Source: Metellina segmentata | Lineage: Eukaryota; Arthropoda; Arachnida; Araneae; Tetragnathidae | Direction of reading: 5' to 3' | NCBI GenBank assembly: GCA_947359465.1 | Contig: OX375880.1 | Coordinates: 16,500,120 to 16,564,119, forward strand | Length of the DNA: 64,000 bases | In this document: in pieces, positions 1-10,439 of the stretch | Layout: each line of letters starts with the position of its first letter | Numbering within the stretch: the first letter of the stretch is position 1 | Position numbers and translations under genes: made by a program | Notes under the pieces: generated by a model | Told to the model about the DNA's origin: nothing | Databases searched by the model: none | The model's input: only the letters and a program-made list of their open reading frames with translations

Positions 1-285
1 GAGGTATTGGTTTGCGAAGCAAACGAAACGGGATTGCGGAGCAAATTCCTTGGGGTCGGCGAGCAGGTTGCGAAGCCCTCGCTGTGACGTCATGGACCGG
101 AAAGTGAAATTAGGATAATACAAATTATTCAGATAATTTCACTGTGCGAAAGGAATGTTGGTTTGCAAAGCAAACCAAATGGCATATGTAAAAGGAGTGT
201 TGGTTTGCGAAGCAAACCAAATTTGATTGCGTAGCAATCCCCGGGGGTTGGCGAGCGTAAGCAAGCAGGGGGCGGAGCCCCCTAG
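1..285 (+). mobile_element. Helentron/Helitron-like non-autonomous element, 3' part
   Basis: The stretch repeats the word TTGGTTTGCGAAGCAAACCAA-like three times (about 8-28, 154-175, 192-220). It ends in a GC-rich hairpin, GGGGGCGGAGCCCCC, followed directly by CTAGT near 285. A terminal hairpin followed by CTAG is the usual 3' end of Helitron/Helentron elements. The same end recurs at 41090-41105, 44310-44333 and, reversed, at 2651-2680. The left end lies outside the window. No Rep/helicase coding sequence is visible, so this is a non-autonomous copy. Family assignment is inferred from the terminus only. Confidence 0.55.
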
Positions 286-333
286 TTATATATATATATA
301 TATAAAAGAGGAATTGTGTGTGTGTGTGTGTGT
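286..333. repeat. (TA)n and (GT)n microsatellites
   Basis: A run of TA dinucleotides (about 285-303) is followed by a short AT-rich spacer and a run of GT (about 316-333). They lie directly after the Helentron-like 3' end. The rest up to 458 shows nothing else. Confidence 0.9.
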
Positions 334-466
334 GTGATATTTTTGGACAGAAAAAAACTACAGAAAACAATCTTTTAAAGCGTAAAAGAACTTTGAAAAA
401 AGAAACTAATGATCAACATAAAACTTGGTTATTTTAGTCCATTTAAAGCTTTTAACAGGTAGATAT

Positions 467-1007
467 TAGGGATGCGACATCGATGTCGATGTTTTCAAAA
501 CATCGATGTTTTTAACATCGATGTATTGGAGTCAATGTTTTCAAAACATCGATGTTTTTTAAAAAACATCGATGTATTGGAGTCGATGTTTTTGTAACAT
601 CGATGTATTGGAGTCGATGTTTTTGTAACATCGATGTTTATACTTGTCGATGTCTTTACTATGTCGATGTTTTATTTTTAAATGAAAAAAGTACCGTTAT
701 AAAAATTTTAAAAATAACCAAGTAGCATAATTTTTATAATCAGCAAAATTAACATACTTTTTGACCAAAGTAGCCAAGGGTTGAAGGGTCTGAAAAGTAG
801 GGATGCGACATCGATGTCGATGTTTTCAAAACATTGATGTTTTATAAAAAACATCGATGTTTTGCTGTCGATGTCGCATCAGTAGTTGCTAAACCAGTTT
901 TAAGAAATGGGGGAAAAAATTTTAATTCACTGAATTTTAAAAACATCGATGTTTTTGTGGCGATGTATTATCAACATCGATGTTTTGCTGTCGATGTCGC
1001 ATCTCTA
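467..1007. mobile_element. hAT-like MITE built of CATCGATG palindromes
   Basis: The left end begins TAGGGATGCGACATCGATG and the right end is its inverse, ending ATGTCGCATCTCTA, so the ends are terminal inverted repeats of the TAGGGATGC type seen in hAT elements. The flanking octamers GTAGATAT (459-466) and GTAGGTAT (1008-1015) differ at one base and fit a hAT 8-bp target duplication. The interior holds many copies of AACATCGATGTTTT, itself a palindrome. A second left end (TAGGGATGCGACATCGATG) starts near 800, so the element is composite or nested. There is no transposase. A related, largely inverted array lies at 48577-49992. Confidence 0.65.
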
Positions 1008-1619
1008 GTAGGTATAATATACCTATAAATCATTTATGTAATAAAATTAAAATTATTCAAGTCAGAAAATAGAAAAACTGATCTATTATGAATATTTGAT
1101 TCAAAGCAAGTGTGCATTTAGTTTTTGGCTACCTTAGTTTTTAACCTTTATAGCTACCTTTAGTTTTAAAGCTACCTTCCTTTTCGATCATTTCACATTA
1201 TACACTTGTTTCCTTTTTTAAAATTTATCATATATCTATATATTATATATTTTGACGAGAAAAATTTAACTTTGCTTCATAATGATTCACAAATTTTATC
1301 TTATCTCACATGCATTAAATCAAATTTTATGCAAGTTTATTGACAGTATATTTAGTTTCAGAAACTTATTTTGTTTTTGTCATTTAATCAGTCTTTTAAA
1401 AACTTTTAAACCAATTAGACAAATACAACACATACATGAAATACAAATCTTTATTATATTTATTGGCATGAAATTGTTACAGATGTCAGTAATATGCAAA
1501 ACATTTATTTACAACTACATTTGTTGTTACACATTACTTTTGCAACATCTCAATGTTTCGCTTTTTACAATTTTCCCCCCTCTTCTTCAATACGATTATT
1601 ATAGTTTTTAAAATTTACT
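1008..1619. other. AT-rich spacer, no gene recognised
   Basis: A 109-codon plus-strand reading frame (1282-1611) is rich in Phe, Ile and Leu and resembles nothing I recognise. Its composition simply follows the AT-rich DNA, so I do not call it a gene. Confidence 0.5.
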
Positions 1620-1767
1620 AGGGTACATTTGGTACAACCTGTCTCCTGTCATGTACCAAGAACTTGTGGCATCTATGCCTAATCGAGTTGCAGCTGTTTT
1701 GCAGGCCAAAGGAGGCGCAACGCGTTATTGAGTAGGTGGTCATAATGTTTTGGCCACTTCAGTGTAT
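1620..1767 (+). pseudogene. Tc1-like transposase 3' end and terminal repeat (relic)
   Basis: Read on the plus strand, 1645-1730 encodes the typical Tc1-family transposase C-terminus: a Met-Pro-Asn-Arg-Val core followed by Lys-Gly-Gly-Ala-Thr, then a stop near 1728. It is followed by GGTCATAATGTTTTGGCCAC and TTCAGTGTAT, which look like a Tc1 terminal inverted repeat. The catalytic domain and the other end are missing, so this is a dead fragment. Confidence 0.7.
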
Positions 1768-2002
1768 ATTATCATCAAATTTAAATTTCCTAAATTGGAT
1801 AGGACGATTTCAATGATTTAATAGATACTGACTACCGATTAAGGCATCTTCCAATGTGCTTCGACAGATTTCCTATTAGTGTGGTGTTGCTTTTAATCAC
1901 CAAGGCACATATCAAGAAAACCATGGATTCATCCAATCCCTTAGAAAGATTCTATTGATGCTTTCTCTATAATAGAATCCTTTGGAAAGATGCTATTGAT
2001 TA

Positions 2003-2300
2003 GTTGGAAGTGTAACAGATTAGCAACCGGAGGGTTTCGAGGTCGAATCCAATCAAAGACCATAAAGTACGAAGGAGGCTGGTGCACTTTAAATCTGTTG
2101 TGGACACAAATGTCCTCATGTTGGCGTGGTGTGAAAGTTTGGAAAGTGAGGTGCCCGCTCAGGTGTTACCTCGTCATCTGATTCAAAATTATGTGCTGTC
2201 GTCTTCGATCTTTCCCTTCGGACATGATCCCGTAGGGAAATGCCCGAATGTAGAGCCATAGCCCGTTGTGTTGCTCCAGTGTGACATTCATTAAAATACC
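2003..2300 (+). mobile_element. SINE, head type B (tRNA-derived)
   Basis: The head resembles a tRNA, with AGTTGGAAGTGTAACAGATTAGC as a box A-like region and GGTTTCGAGGTCGAATCC as box B. The body follows (GCTGGTGCACTTTAAATCTG, then CCCGTTGTGTTGCTCCAGTG at the 3' side) and is shared by all SINEs here. The start of the tRNA head is degenerate. Confidence 0.65.
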
Positions 2301-2319
2301 TACATAATTTCGAAAAAAT

Positions 2320-2620
2320 TCTGTCGGTTTTCTTTAGAATAGAATAATTTTTAACGATTCTATAGGTACTTTCCTTGGTAATTGGTAATTTGATAATTTT
2401 TAACTAACGTCGTACTAGAGCAACACAACTAGCTTTTGATACTTTTCCTTGAAACAACATCCTTAAGAAAGATGCTGGTGATTCTTTACTTGGAATAATC
2501 TTTTCGAAAGATTCCATTGGTTAGCTTTCGTTAGAATATAATCATTTGGAAAGATTCTATGGCTCCTTTTATTGGAATAGAATCCTTTTGAAAGGTTCTC
2601 TTGGCTCAAGAAAATAAATA
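2320..2620. repeat. Degenerate GATTCTATTCC-type tandem repeat
   Basis: Roughly 40-base diverged units contain AGAATC and TTTCGAAAGATTCTATTGG-like words. They match the repeats at 10440-10920, 23281-23720, 32690-33230, 41690-41945 and 48220-48350. Confidence 0.55.
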
Positions 2621-2650
2621 AACCTTTGTTACCTTTCAATTTATAAAATA

Positions 2651-2695
2651 CTAGGGGGGGGGTCCGCCCCCTGCTCGCTTACGCTCGACGGTTGT
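2651..2695 (-). mobile_element. Helentron-like 3' terminus, minus orientation
   Basis: Read on the minus strand the sequence is GCGAGCAGGGGGCGGACCCC followed by CCCCTAGT, the same terminal hairpin plus CTAG end seen at 285, 41105 and 44333. The element should extend rightwards, but its 5' limit is not recognisable. Confidence 0.5.
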
Positions 2696-2699
2696 AACA

Positions 2700-3423
2700 A
2701 AAAGTAGCGAAAATATCCAAAGATTCCGAATGTTGTATGACCAACTTTTGATCGCATCCAATTTAATCATTAACCGATTTCAAAAATAATAGTACCGTAA
2801 GAAAGAGTATATTCTGAGGTATACTGCGATATTTTAAAAATTAAAAAATAATAGTAATAAAATATAGATACGGCAGTTTTTAAAAAAAGTAACAAAAATG
2901 TCCTGATTTTTCCCGAATAATTTCAAAAAAATATTATCAAGAACCAAATTGAAATTAAAAAAAAAAAACTCGACGAGCTGCAAAAATTTACGTTGAGAGG
3001 TACTCTTAAAAAAAAAACTCACGGCTGAAGACTGAAAATTTGTATGTGTTTTGCTCACTCGCGGAAGAAATTTCGCTTCTTTAATTTTGACACTTAATAA
3101 ACCCCAAACTAATAGCCGCATCGGAAAAAAATCTTAATAATTGTCCAGGGAATACAATGAAGAACATGTCATGTTAATTTCGTTTTTTTCCGATCAGTAC
3201 TTTCTCGGGAAATCGTTTAAGAATCGAGCTAAACAGCACAGTTTTCAATCCTGCGGCGGTGGCGGTAACCTTTTTTTAATATAGAGAGAAATACTTTTGC
3301 TTATACTACTGCATGATACATTTCGATAAGGGGTTGGGAACATTAGAGTTTCATCTAAATAGTTATCTCCGAAGTTGGTACTGTTGGAAAAGCTGAAACC
3401 TTTAGATAACTGGTAATTTTTTA
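2700..3423. other. AT-rich spacer
   Basis: It contains poly(A)/poly(T) runs and no credible coding potential. A 95-codon minus-strand frame (2834-3121) is low-complexity Phe/Lys and not convincing. Part may be the interior of the Helentron-like element whose end lies at 2651. Confidence 0.4.
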
Positions 3424-3700
3424 ATTAACGTAGTACTAGAGCAACACAACGGGCTATTGACAACGGTCCGGGATCAATCTCCTAAGTGAAAGATCCTAGG
3501 ATAACAACGCGTAATTTTGAACCACGGTCAGATGACGAGGCAACACCTGAACTGGCATCCCACTCTCCAAAGTTCTACAACAACCCAACGTGAGAATTTT
3601 CTGCCACGACAGATTTAAGGTGCACCAGCCGCCTCAGCACCATACGATTACAATCACCCATGCACTGACCAGGATTCGAACCAGGAACCTTGCGATCTAA
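3424..3700 (-). mobile_element. SINE-A copy, head-truncated
   Basis: On the minus strand box B (GGTTCCTGGTTCGAATCC) lies near 3692-3675. The shared body and the 3' end TTGTGTTGCTCTAGTACTACG reach about 3424. The box A part of the tRNA head is missing. Confidence 0.75.
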
Positions 3701-3907
3701 ATGAAACCTTTAGAAGTGAGAACCCTTAGATATGAGATCTGCTACGTTAAATTTATATAAAAAACAACAACCTGTTCTTCCGTTTTTGAAAAATGAATTA
3801 TGTGTCTTAGTGCTCCTCTATGTCCACAAATGAGTACATTACCTCCGTGGATAAGAACCTAAGAATATAGCTCAATGGGGACAAAAGGTAGGCACGTAGG
3901 TATTTAA

Positions 3908-4223
3908 TTTGATTAACTGCACACTGGAGCAACACAATGGAAGATTGGCGATGGTCTGGATACACCCCTCAATTGAAAGATCCTAGAACAACACCATGTA
4001 ATTTTGAACCACGGTCGGATGACGGGGTCTCACCAGAGCTGATACCCCACTCTCTAAACTTCCACACCACGCCAACGTGAGGACTTTCGGCCACAAGAGA
4101 TTTAAGGTGCACCAGCCGCCTCTACACCATGCGTTCACAAACATCCATGCCCGGACCCAGATTCGAACCAGGAACCTTCCGATCTAGAGGCTAACACCTT
4201 AACCACTATACCGGTTGGTCGGC
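3908..4223 (-). mobile_element. SINE-A, full length
   Basis: The tRNA-derived head starts at 4223 on the minus strand with GCCGACCAACCGGTATAGTG. Box A is TATAGTGGTTAAGGTG and box B is GGTTCCTGGTTCGAATC. The shared body follows and ends near 3908 in the GCTCCAGTGTGCAGTTAA tail. The flanking 3701-3907 is unremarkable spacer. Confidence 0.8.
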
Positions 4224-4385
4224 TGAGCAAGTATCAGGATTTCGCTGCCACGAGCCATTTTGAGGCCACGACAGATTTAACAAGCACCAGCCACCATGTA
4301 CACGACGGTCTTTGGTTTGATTTGAACTCGCAACCGTCCGGTTGTTTATTCGTCTGTTCCAACTACCGCGGTCCCCCGCATTTGT
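4224..4385 (-). mobile_element. SINE-B head and partial body
   Basis: On the minus strand, GGACCGCGGTAGTTGGAACA (box A-like) and GGTTGCGAGTTCAAATC (box B) make up a tRNA-like head different from SINE-A. The body continues to about 4224, where it abuts the head of the SINE-A at 4223. Confidence 0.65.
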
Positions 4386-5232
4386 GGGGATTAAGGACGT
4401 AATAGTAATTTAGAACTGTCCCCCCCCCCAAAAAAAAAAAAAAAGGCAACTAACTTTCAATTTAGTTATTTCCACGTTTTTGGAAATGTGGAAGTATTAA
4501 AACCTTTTTTTTTTTTGAATTAGTATAAAACAGTTTACTTATGCATGTCACATTGAAATTTACGTAACATAAAAAGTATAATATTTTGGTTAAGAATTGA
4601 TTTTTTCAAGTATGTTTTTCTTTATGTTAAGCCTGTACAAAAAATAAAATATTGGAAAAGGAAAGAATTGCATAATAGAAGCAGGAAAAGGAAATAATTT
4701 TTCAATATTTTGAATAGACACAGAAACTTTTTTTTTGTGTACTTTAAATCCCCCTCAAACTATCTAGAAAATACAACTCTTCATAGTCACCATTTTAAAG
4801 CTTTTAATAATTCAATAAGTTGGTGCTGCCATCTTTTGAGAAACACGAGTTCAAATTCAAAAACAGCAATTATGCTTAGTCTGAAATTTTGCTACTGGAA
4901 ATTTAGTGTTTTGATTGAGTGTATGACTAAGCTTTCTACCATCACATCTGCAGAAAAAATGTCTTATTTTTTTTAACCAAAAACACATTTGTAAGAGTAT
5001 TTTTAAAATTATCATCCACTTCCCTAAATTCTATACCTATATTTTCAGAAATGGATCAACTTTATCTTTCTGTATCGGTAGATTTGAGAACCTTACAGTG
5101 CATTGTTTGAACCGAACTTTTCAAAAACTATCACCATGAGTTCGGGGAAAATATGAGCACATCAAATGTACACTGTGTTTTTCTCAAATATCCGGAAACG
5201 AACTCGGAACCTCTCCAATAGCCAAACTTGTT
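4386..5232. other. AT-rich spacer
   Basis: Homopolymer runs (poly-C then poly-A near 4421-4444) and AT-rich DNA. An 88-codon plus-strand frame (4710-4976) shows no recognisable domain. Confidence 0.4.
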
Positions 5233-5246
5233 CCTCCAGTGCGCGA

Positions 5247-5435
5247 AGTCCTCACGTTGGGTTGGTGTGGAAGTTTGGAGAGTGGGCTGCCAGCTCAGGT
5301 GTTGCTTAGTCATCTGACCGTGGTTCAAAATTACGAGGTGTTGTCCTTGGATCTTTCCCTTAAGGGACTGATCCTTGACCGTCGTCAATAGCCCGTTCTG
5401 TTGCTTTGGTACGACGTTAACTAAAATTACCATTA
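5247..5435 (+). mobile_element. SINE-A body, 5'-truncated, with 14-bp target duplication
   Basis: The copy starts inside the body (AGTCCTCACGTTGGGTTGG) and ends in the AAAATTACCATTA tail. CCTCCAGTGCGCGA flanks both sides (5233-5246 and 5436-5449). The perfect 14-bp duplication shows retroposition by an L1-like target-primed mechanism and fixes the boundaries. Confidence 0.85.
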
Positions 5436-5604
5436 CCTCCAGTGCGCGACGTAAATTTAACTGCCTACCAAACATATTTTGACACAAAATTCATTTGTTC
5501 ACTCAAGCATATTGTACAACTCTGAATATTAAAATATGGAAATACGTGTCCATAGGATAGTTCTCGAAATTATTACATTTAGAAATTGCTTCGCCTCTTT
5601 TCGG

Positions 5605-5907
5605 TAGGTAGGCATTTAATTGACGTTACACTGTAGTAAAACCGGGCTATTGGCGACGGTCCGGCATCAATCCCCATCCGAAGAAGCTACGTAATTTTGA
5701 ATCACGGCCGGATTACGAGGCCGAAAGACCTGAGCTGGCACCACACACTCCAAATTTCCTCACCACGCTGTTAAGATATTTGAGGCCACAGTAGATTTAT
5801 CGTGCTCCAGCCCCCTGTACACGACGGTGTTTGTTGGATTTGAACTCGGAACGCTGCGGTTGCTAATTCGTTACTCTTGTAATCGGGCCACCACGGTCCT
5901 GAAAGGG
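5605..5907 (-). mobile_element. SINE-B
   Basis: A minus-strand tRNA-like head (GGACCGTGGTGGCCCGATTA near 5898-5879, box B region near 5850) is followed by the shared body to about 5605. Its head is interrupted by the SINE-A insertion at 5908-6098. Confidence 0.65.
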
Positions 5908-6098
5908 TAATTTTGTAATTTTTTTTAGTTAACGCGTTGTACTAGAGCAACACAACGGGCTATTGACGACGGTCTGGGATCAGTCCCTTAAGGGAAAGAT
6001 CCGAGGACAACACCTCGTAATTTTGAACCACGGTCAGATGACGAAGCAACACCTGAGCTGGCACCCCACTGTCCAAACTTCCAAGCCAACCCAAGTGA
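5908..6098 (-). mobile_element. SINE-A body nested in SINE-B
   Basis: A 5'-truncated minus-strand body. It is flanked by the direct repeat GGTCCTGAAAGGG (5895-5907 and 6099-6111), a perfect 13-bp target duplication lying in the head of the SINE-B at 5605-5907. The nesting shows this copy is the younger of the two. Confidence 0.8.
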
Positions 6099-6111
6099 GG
6101 TCCTGAAAGGG

Positions 6112-6434
6112 ACTGGACTAAGTTGTAGATTGACAGTAGAGAGTACAGGATAGAAGCGTAAAGAGGCAGATCGCCGTGTTAGTGGGGGCAGGTGCAATCT
6201 AAATCTGTTATGGCTTACAATATCTTCATCTACTGTCATCGAGCCTTTCCCTTGGGCATGGATCCCGTACCTTATCCAATATCCCGTTGTATTGCTCCAG
6301 TGTGATGTTAAATCACCTACCTACCAGTCTTATTTGCCCAGGTAGTAAGTAGGTATTTTAAATAACGTCGCAATGGAATACACACGAGCTATTGGTGAAG
6401 GTCAGGAATCAAACCCAAAGGGAGTGGGGACAGC
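6112..6434. mobile_element. Degenerate SINE fragments
   Basis: About 6180-6320 is a plus-strand body (GGTGCAATCTAAATCTG to CCCGTTGTATTGCTCCAG) and about 6340-6430 a minus-strand 3' fragment. Both are diverged and headless. Confidence 0.5.
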
Positions 6435-6766
6435 GCCGAACAACCGGTCTAGTGGTTAAGGTTTTAGCCTCAAGATCAGAAGGTTCCTGGTTCGAATACG
6501 GGCCAGCGTATGGATGTTTGTAAGCGTATGGTGTAGAGGCGGCTGGTGCACCTTAAATCTGTCGTGACCGAAATTCCTCACGTTGGGTTGGTGTGGAAGT
6601 TTGGAGAGTGGGGTGCCACCTCAGGTGTTGCTTCGTCATCTGACCGTGGTTCAAAATTACGAGGTGTTGTCCTCGGATCTTTCCCTTAAGGGACTGATCC
6701 CGTACCGTCGTCAATAGCCCGTTGTGTTGCTCTAGTACGACGTTAACTAAAATTACCATTACCATT
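6435..6766 (+). mobile_element. SINE-A, nearly full length
   Basis: The head GCCGAACAACCGGTCTAGTG has box A TCTAGTGGTTAAGG and box B GGTTCCTGGTTCGAAT. It is followed by the full body and the AAAATTACCATTACC tail, and is placed directly before a second head-to-tail copy. Confidence 0.8.
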
Positions 6767-6767
6767 T

Positions 6768-7104
6768 GCCGACCAACCGGTATAGTGGTTAAGGTGTTAG
6801 CCTCTAGATCGGAAGGTTCCTGGTTCGAATCCGGGTCCGGGCATGGATGTTTGTAAGCGTATGGTGTAGAGGCGGCTGGTGCACTTTAAATCTGTCGTGG
6901 CCGAAAGTCCTCACGTTGGGTTGGCGTGGAAGTTTGGAGAGTGGGGTGCCAGCTCAGGTGATGCTTCGACATCTGACCGTGGTTCAAAATTACGAGGTGT
7001 TGTCCTCGGATCTTTCACTCAAGTGACTGATCCCAGACCGTCGTCAATAGCCCGTTGTGTAGCTCTAGTACGACGTTAACGAAAATTACCATTACCATTA
7101 CCAA
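6768..7104 (+). mobile_element. SINE-A, full length (best preserved copy)
   Basis: Box A (TATAGTGGTTAAGGTG at 6781-6796) and box B (GGTTCCTGGTTCGAATCC at 6814-6831) are intact polymerase III promoter elements. The body ends in a (ATTACC)n tail near 7081-7102. It could serve as the reference copy for the family. Confidence 0.85.
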
Positions 7105-7375
7105 GACCAGAAGGTTCCTGGTTCGAATCCGGGTCAGTGGTTGGATGTTTGTAAGTGTATGGTGTAGAAGCGGCTGGTGCACCTTAAATCTGTCGTGCCC
7201 GAAAATTCCTCACGTTGGGTTGGCGTGGAAGTTTGGAGAACGGGAAGACTTAAATGAAAATTACAAAAATTACCGAGGACGACGATACGTAATTTTGAAC
7301 CACGGTGAGATGGCGCGGCAGCACCTGAGCTGGGACCCCACTCTCCAAACTACCACACAACCCCAACGTGTCGCC
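7105..7375. mobile_element. Two SINE-A fragments, opposite orientations
   Basis: About 7105-7245 is plus strand from box B to mid-body. About 7285-7372 is a minus-strand body fragment. They form an inverted pair and look like nested or rearranged copies. Confidence 0.6.
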
Positions 7376-7802
7376 CAGGTAGCTTAGCTCCGGCTGTGAC
7401 AACAGGACACCGGAAATCGGAGACACAGCGACATTTTCACGCAGGGGTCGAACAAAACAGCGCACTCGGAAAGTGAAGAGCTGGAAAAACTAATTCCCTC
7501 GCACATCTTCCTAATGATGTTTTGTTTGTAGTCAACACGCATGTGTAATTCCTCCGTAGGGTCAGGATTTAGAGGCTTGATCTGCGACCTCCCTCTCTTC
7601 TAACTGTTGTCTGGAACTCTTCCAACAACCAATTCATTTGGGAATTATCTCCCCAAGGCATTCAGGAAGTGCTCGAAGGGAATTATATTCCGCTTCTTGG
7701 AACGGTCATTGTTTTCTGAAGATTCGGACTCGGTGAATCACGCGCGTTCCAAGGGGTTTCAGAAGAGCTGGGAAATGGAGTAAGGCTTCGTCAGGTGGAT
7801 GT
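7376..7802. other. Single-copy spacer of higher GC content
   Basis: This is the only stretch near the left end that I cannot match to a repeat in the window. No reading frame is convincing. Confidence 0.35.
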
Positions 7803-7962
7803 TTTAATTAACGTCTGATGCCGAGGCAACACGTGAGCTGGCACCTCTCTCAACCTCCACATCATGGACACTTGAGGCCACAACAGATTGAATGTGTCGT
7901 TGTTTGTTGGGTTCGAACTCGCAACCCTCCGGTTATTAATTTGTCATTCTTTCAACCGGGAC
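7803..7962 (-). mobile_element. SINE-B fragment
   Basis: The minus-strand box B (GGTTGCGAGTTCGAACCC, about 7927-7910) and part of the body are recognisable. It is bounded on the right by the head of the next SINE-A. Confidence 0.6.
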
Positions 7963-8290
7963 GCCGACCAACCGGCATAGTGGTTAAGGTGTTAGCCTCT
8001 AGATCGGAAGGTTCCTGGTTCGAATCCGTGTCCGGGCATGGATGTTTGTAAGCGTATGGTGTAGAGCCGGCTGGTGCACCTCAAATCTGTCGTGGCCGAA
8101 AGTCCTCACGTTGGGTTGGTGCGGAAGTTTAGAGAGTGGGGTGCCAGCTCAGGTGTTCCTTCGTCATCTGACCGTGATTCAAAATTACGAGGCGTTGTCC
8201 TCGTATCTTTCCCTTCAGGGATTGATCCCGGACCGTCGTCAATAGCCCGTTGTGTTGCTCTAGTACGACGTTAATTACCAATTACGAAAG
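7963..8290 (+). mobile_element. SINE-A, full length
   Basis: The head GCCGACCAACCGGCATAGTG, box A, box B (GGTTCCTGGTTCGAATCC, about 8009) and complete body end in TTAATTACCAATTAC. It marks the left edge of the first segmental-duplication unit. Confidence 0.8.
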
Positions 8291-8420
8291 TTGAGTATGC
8301 ATGACCATGTGCCTTGTGAAACCAAATTAAGGCATCCAACAGAACAAAAATTTCTATTTTGAAATTCAGCACTGTGATTTTATCAATTTAAAATAGTAGG
8401 GAAATCCCATTTCCGTTTGT

Positions 8421-8788
8421 GTTGTTGTTGTTGTTGTCGTGCGGGCCGTATATGGCCCAATTGGAGGTGCCATTGCCCCGGAGGGTTGGACTTCTTCATG
8501 TATGACACATCCGTTTTACAGGAAGGTCCCTTTCACACATCCATTCACTCACACATATCGTAATTTAGATCCCAATCAGCGGCCCCCAGAGGTATTGATT
8601 TGGTATGGGAACATGGGAGACTTTGTGACCACGACCTATTTAACGTGCCCCAGCCACCATTAGTGAACACGATGGTCTTTATCCAGGTCAAGCGCCGATC
8701 TCGCAACTATCAGAATTGCAGGCTCAGCCGAGGACAGAACCCATAACCCTTCCGATGCGAGCCCGACGCTCTACTGACTGAGCTACCG
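8421..8788 (-). mobile_element. SINE-E (tRNA head, CAA-repeat tail)
   Basis: On the minus strand it starts near 8788 with GCGGTAGCTCAGTCAGTAGA (tRNA box A) and has GGTTATGGGTTCTGTCC as box B. It ends in a (CAA)n-type tail near 8421-8436. CGTTTGT flanks both ends (8414-8420, 8789-8795). The paralogous site at about 21540-21556 lacks the insert, confirming the boundaries. A second copy is at 47379-47821. Confidence 0.85.
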
Positions 8789-9676
8789 CGTTTGTCAAAT
8801 ATTCTTATTGCGTTGAAGTAAGAAAAATCTGAATTGGATAAGTGGGTATTATTTTTAATATTTAGAGTGTTGTTGCTATAGTACATATACATTAAATTGA
8901 AGTATTTGCAATTATCTGTCTTATGGCTCAATATCAAGCCTTGTTAATTTCTATTTGTCAAAGCATAAAGGATAATAAATTCTGTTTTATGTATACGTTT
9001 TTACTTGTAAATGAAGATAATGCCGAATATATTCTGACTTATTATTTCGCTCCAGCTGTCCTTTCGTCAGCCGCTTTAGAACGACTTGAGTAGAACAGGT
9101 GGGTTCGTCCTGAAGATGTCCGATTGAATACTTTTACCGTTGGGTTCTTTTAGAACTGAGGACGAACGACGGCTAGAGTACAGGAGAGTGGATAAATAGA
9201 GCCGGAGGGTGACGCTGGTGACCACGCTGGACTTTGAGAACAGACACTAATATATACTGGCGCATTGCTAATAATGTGATGATGTAAATATTGTACATAT
9301 TCTTAATGTTCTTGGAATGATAAGAACTTAAAATATTAGCTGTTGGTTGTCCTCTCCATGTGTACGATTCGTACTGTTCCACGCTACCCTTTCGGGGGTA
9401 CGACACTACAATACTAACAAATATACGTTTTAATAATATTGCAACTAACATTACAAGTGAATTGGTACTTATTTTAATCAGACATGACTTCAGGTAACTA
9501 CTGAAACTCAGATGGTATCCAACTGTGCATGCAACCCGCGAGCAGAAAGTTTTCGATTCTGCTGGGATGTATTTCTCTTTTTTTGTGCCAGATAAAGTTT
9601 TGCTGAGTGCATTTGGTTAAACTTTTGCATGTCCTTTTTTTGGAGTTGTTTGGACAGCATGGCTCAAACCATTTTT

Positions 9677-9935
9677 CGCTCACTCCTTTCAACAACGTCA
9701 TATCTCAAAACCCGGAGATTTTTAGTTATGCCTGTTTTCAGAATGCCTTGAAAGAGTAGTATATCCCTGCAAGATCGTTATATCTCACCGCTCAATATTT
9801 AGCCGCTCTAGATAGCAAAAGTAATATTTATTTTTAATACATTTCAATCTACGTTTAAACTTTAAAATCACTCTCCTGAAAAACCACTTTTTTGAGATAT
9901 GACGTTGTTGAAAGGAGTGGGCGATATCTGGACCT
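9677..9935. repeat. Inverted repeat (foldback) inside the duplicated block
   Basis: CACTCCTTTCAACAACGTCA with TATCTCAAAA near 9683-9712 is repeated inverted as TTGAGATATGACGTTGTTGA with AAGGAGTG near 9891-9918. Both arms also occur in copies 2 (about 22527 and 22735) and 3 (about 31965 and 32170). It may be an ancient MITE carried along by the duplication. Short reading frames here are artefacts of the repeat. Confidence 0.6.
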
Positions 9936-10439
9936 TTTTGACCTGCTCGCAGAAATGGCAAATATAGATATCGTTATCAGATTCATATATAGATAGATGT
10001 GATTCCGTGTACAAAATTTCTGACCAGAAGTTTCCATATGAGGACTCAACCAAATAATGTCCCCTTGCACCTAAACACCCAATCAATCAGACCTCATATA
10101 TGGTTTGGATTTACTTCCTGAAATTAAAGAAGGGGTAAAATTCACCATTTCAACGAGATTCATGGATACACACAATGTAAATCTGTGGAGTTCAAAATTC
10201 TGACAGAAGATTCACGTGTTTGGGTTTAAACAAATATGGCCATTGAGTTATAAAATCCAACAGACCACATATGTTAAAAGGTTTCATATGTGAAACTGAA
10301 TTGAAGGATTTTCCATCTCTCAAACAACTTACCATCCAAGAATGAAGTAAGATAGGAGACATTTTTTCCGCCGATCCTCATAGACAGGAACAGGAATCAT
10401 ATATACTACATTTCCCCGTTGTCTTTCTGAAAATATAAT

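Noticed and set aside
467..1007. Regular CATCGATGTT repeats resembling a CRISPR array
   Set aside because: Repeats are self-palindromic, spacers are not unique, no cas genes exist, and the genome is eukaryotic.
1282..1611. 109-codon hydrophobic frame
   Set aside because: AT-driven composition, no domain, no promoter or homologue in the window.
6781..6840. tRNA-like sequences with good box A and box B (also 8730-8788, 62035-62095 and others)
   Set aside because: They are followed by the SINE body and lack a complete acceptor stem, so they are SINE heads, not tRNA genes.
9855..10086. Short minus-strand frame seen in all three segmental copies (9855, 22712, 32164)
   Set aside because: It runs through an inverted repeat, shifts frame between copies, and similarity is explained by DNA duplication.
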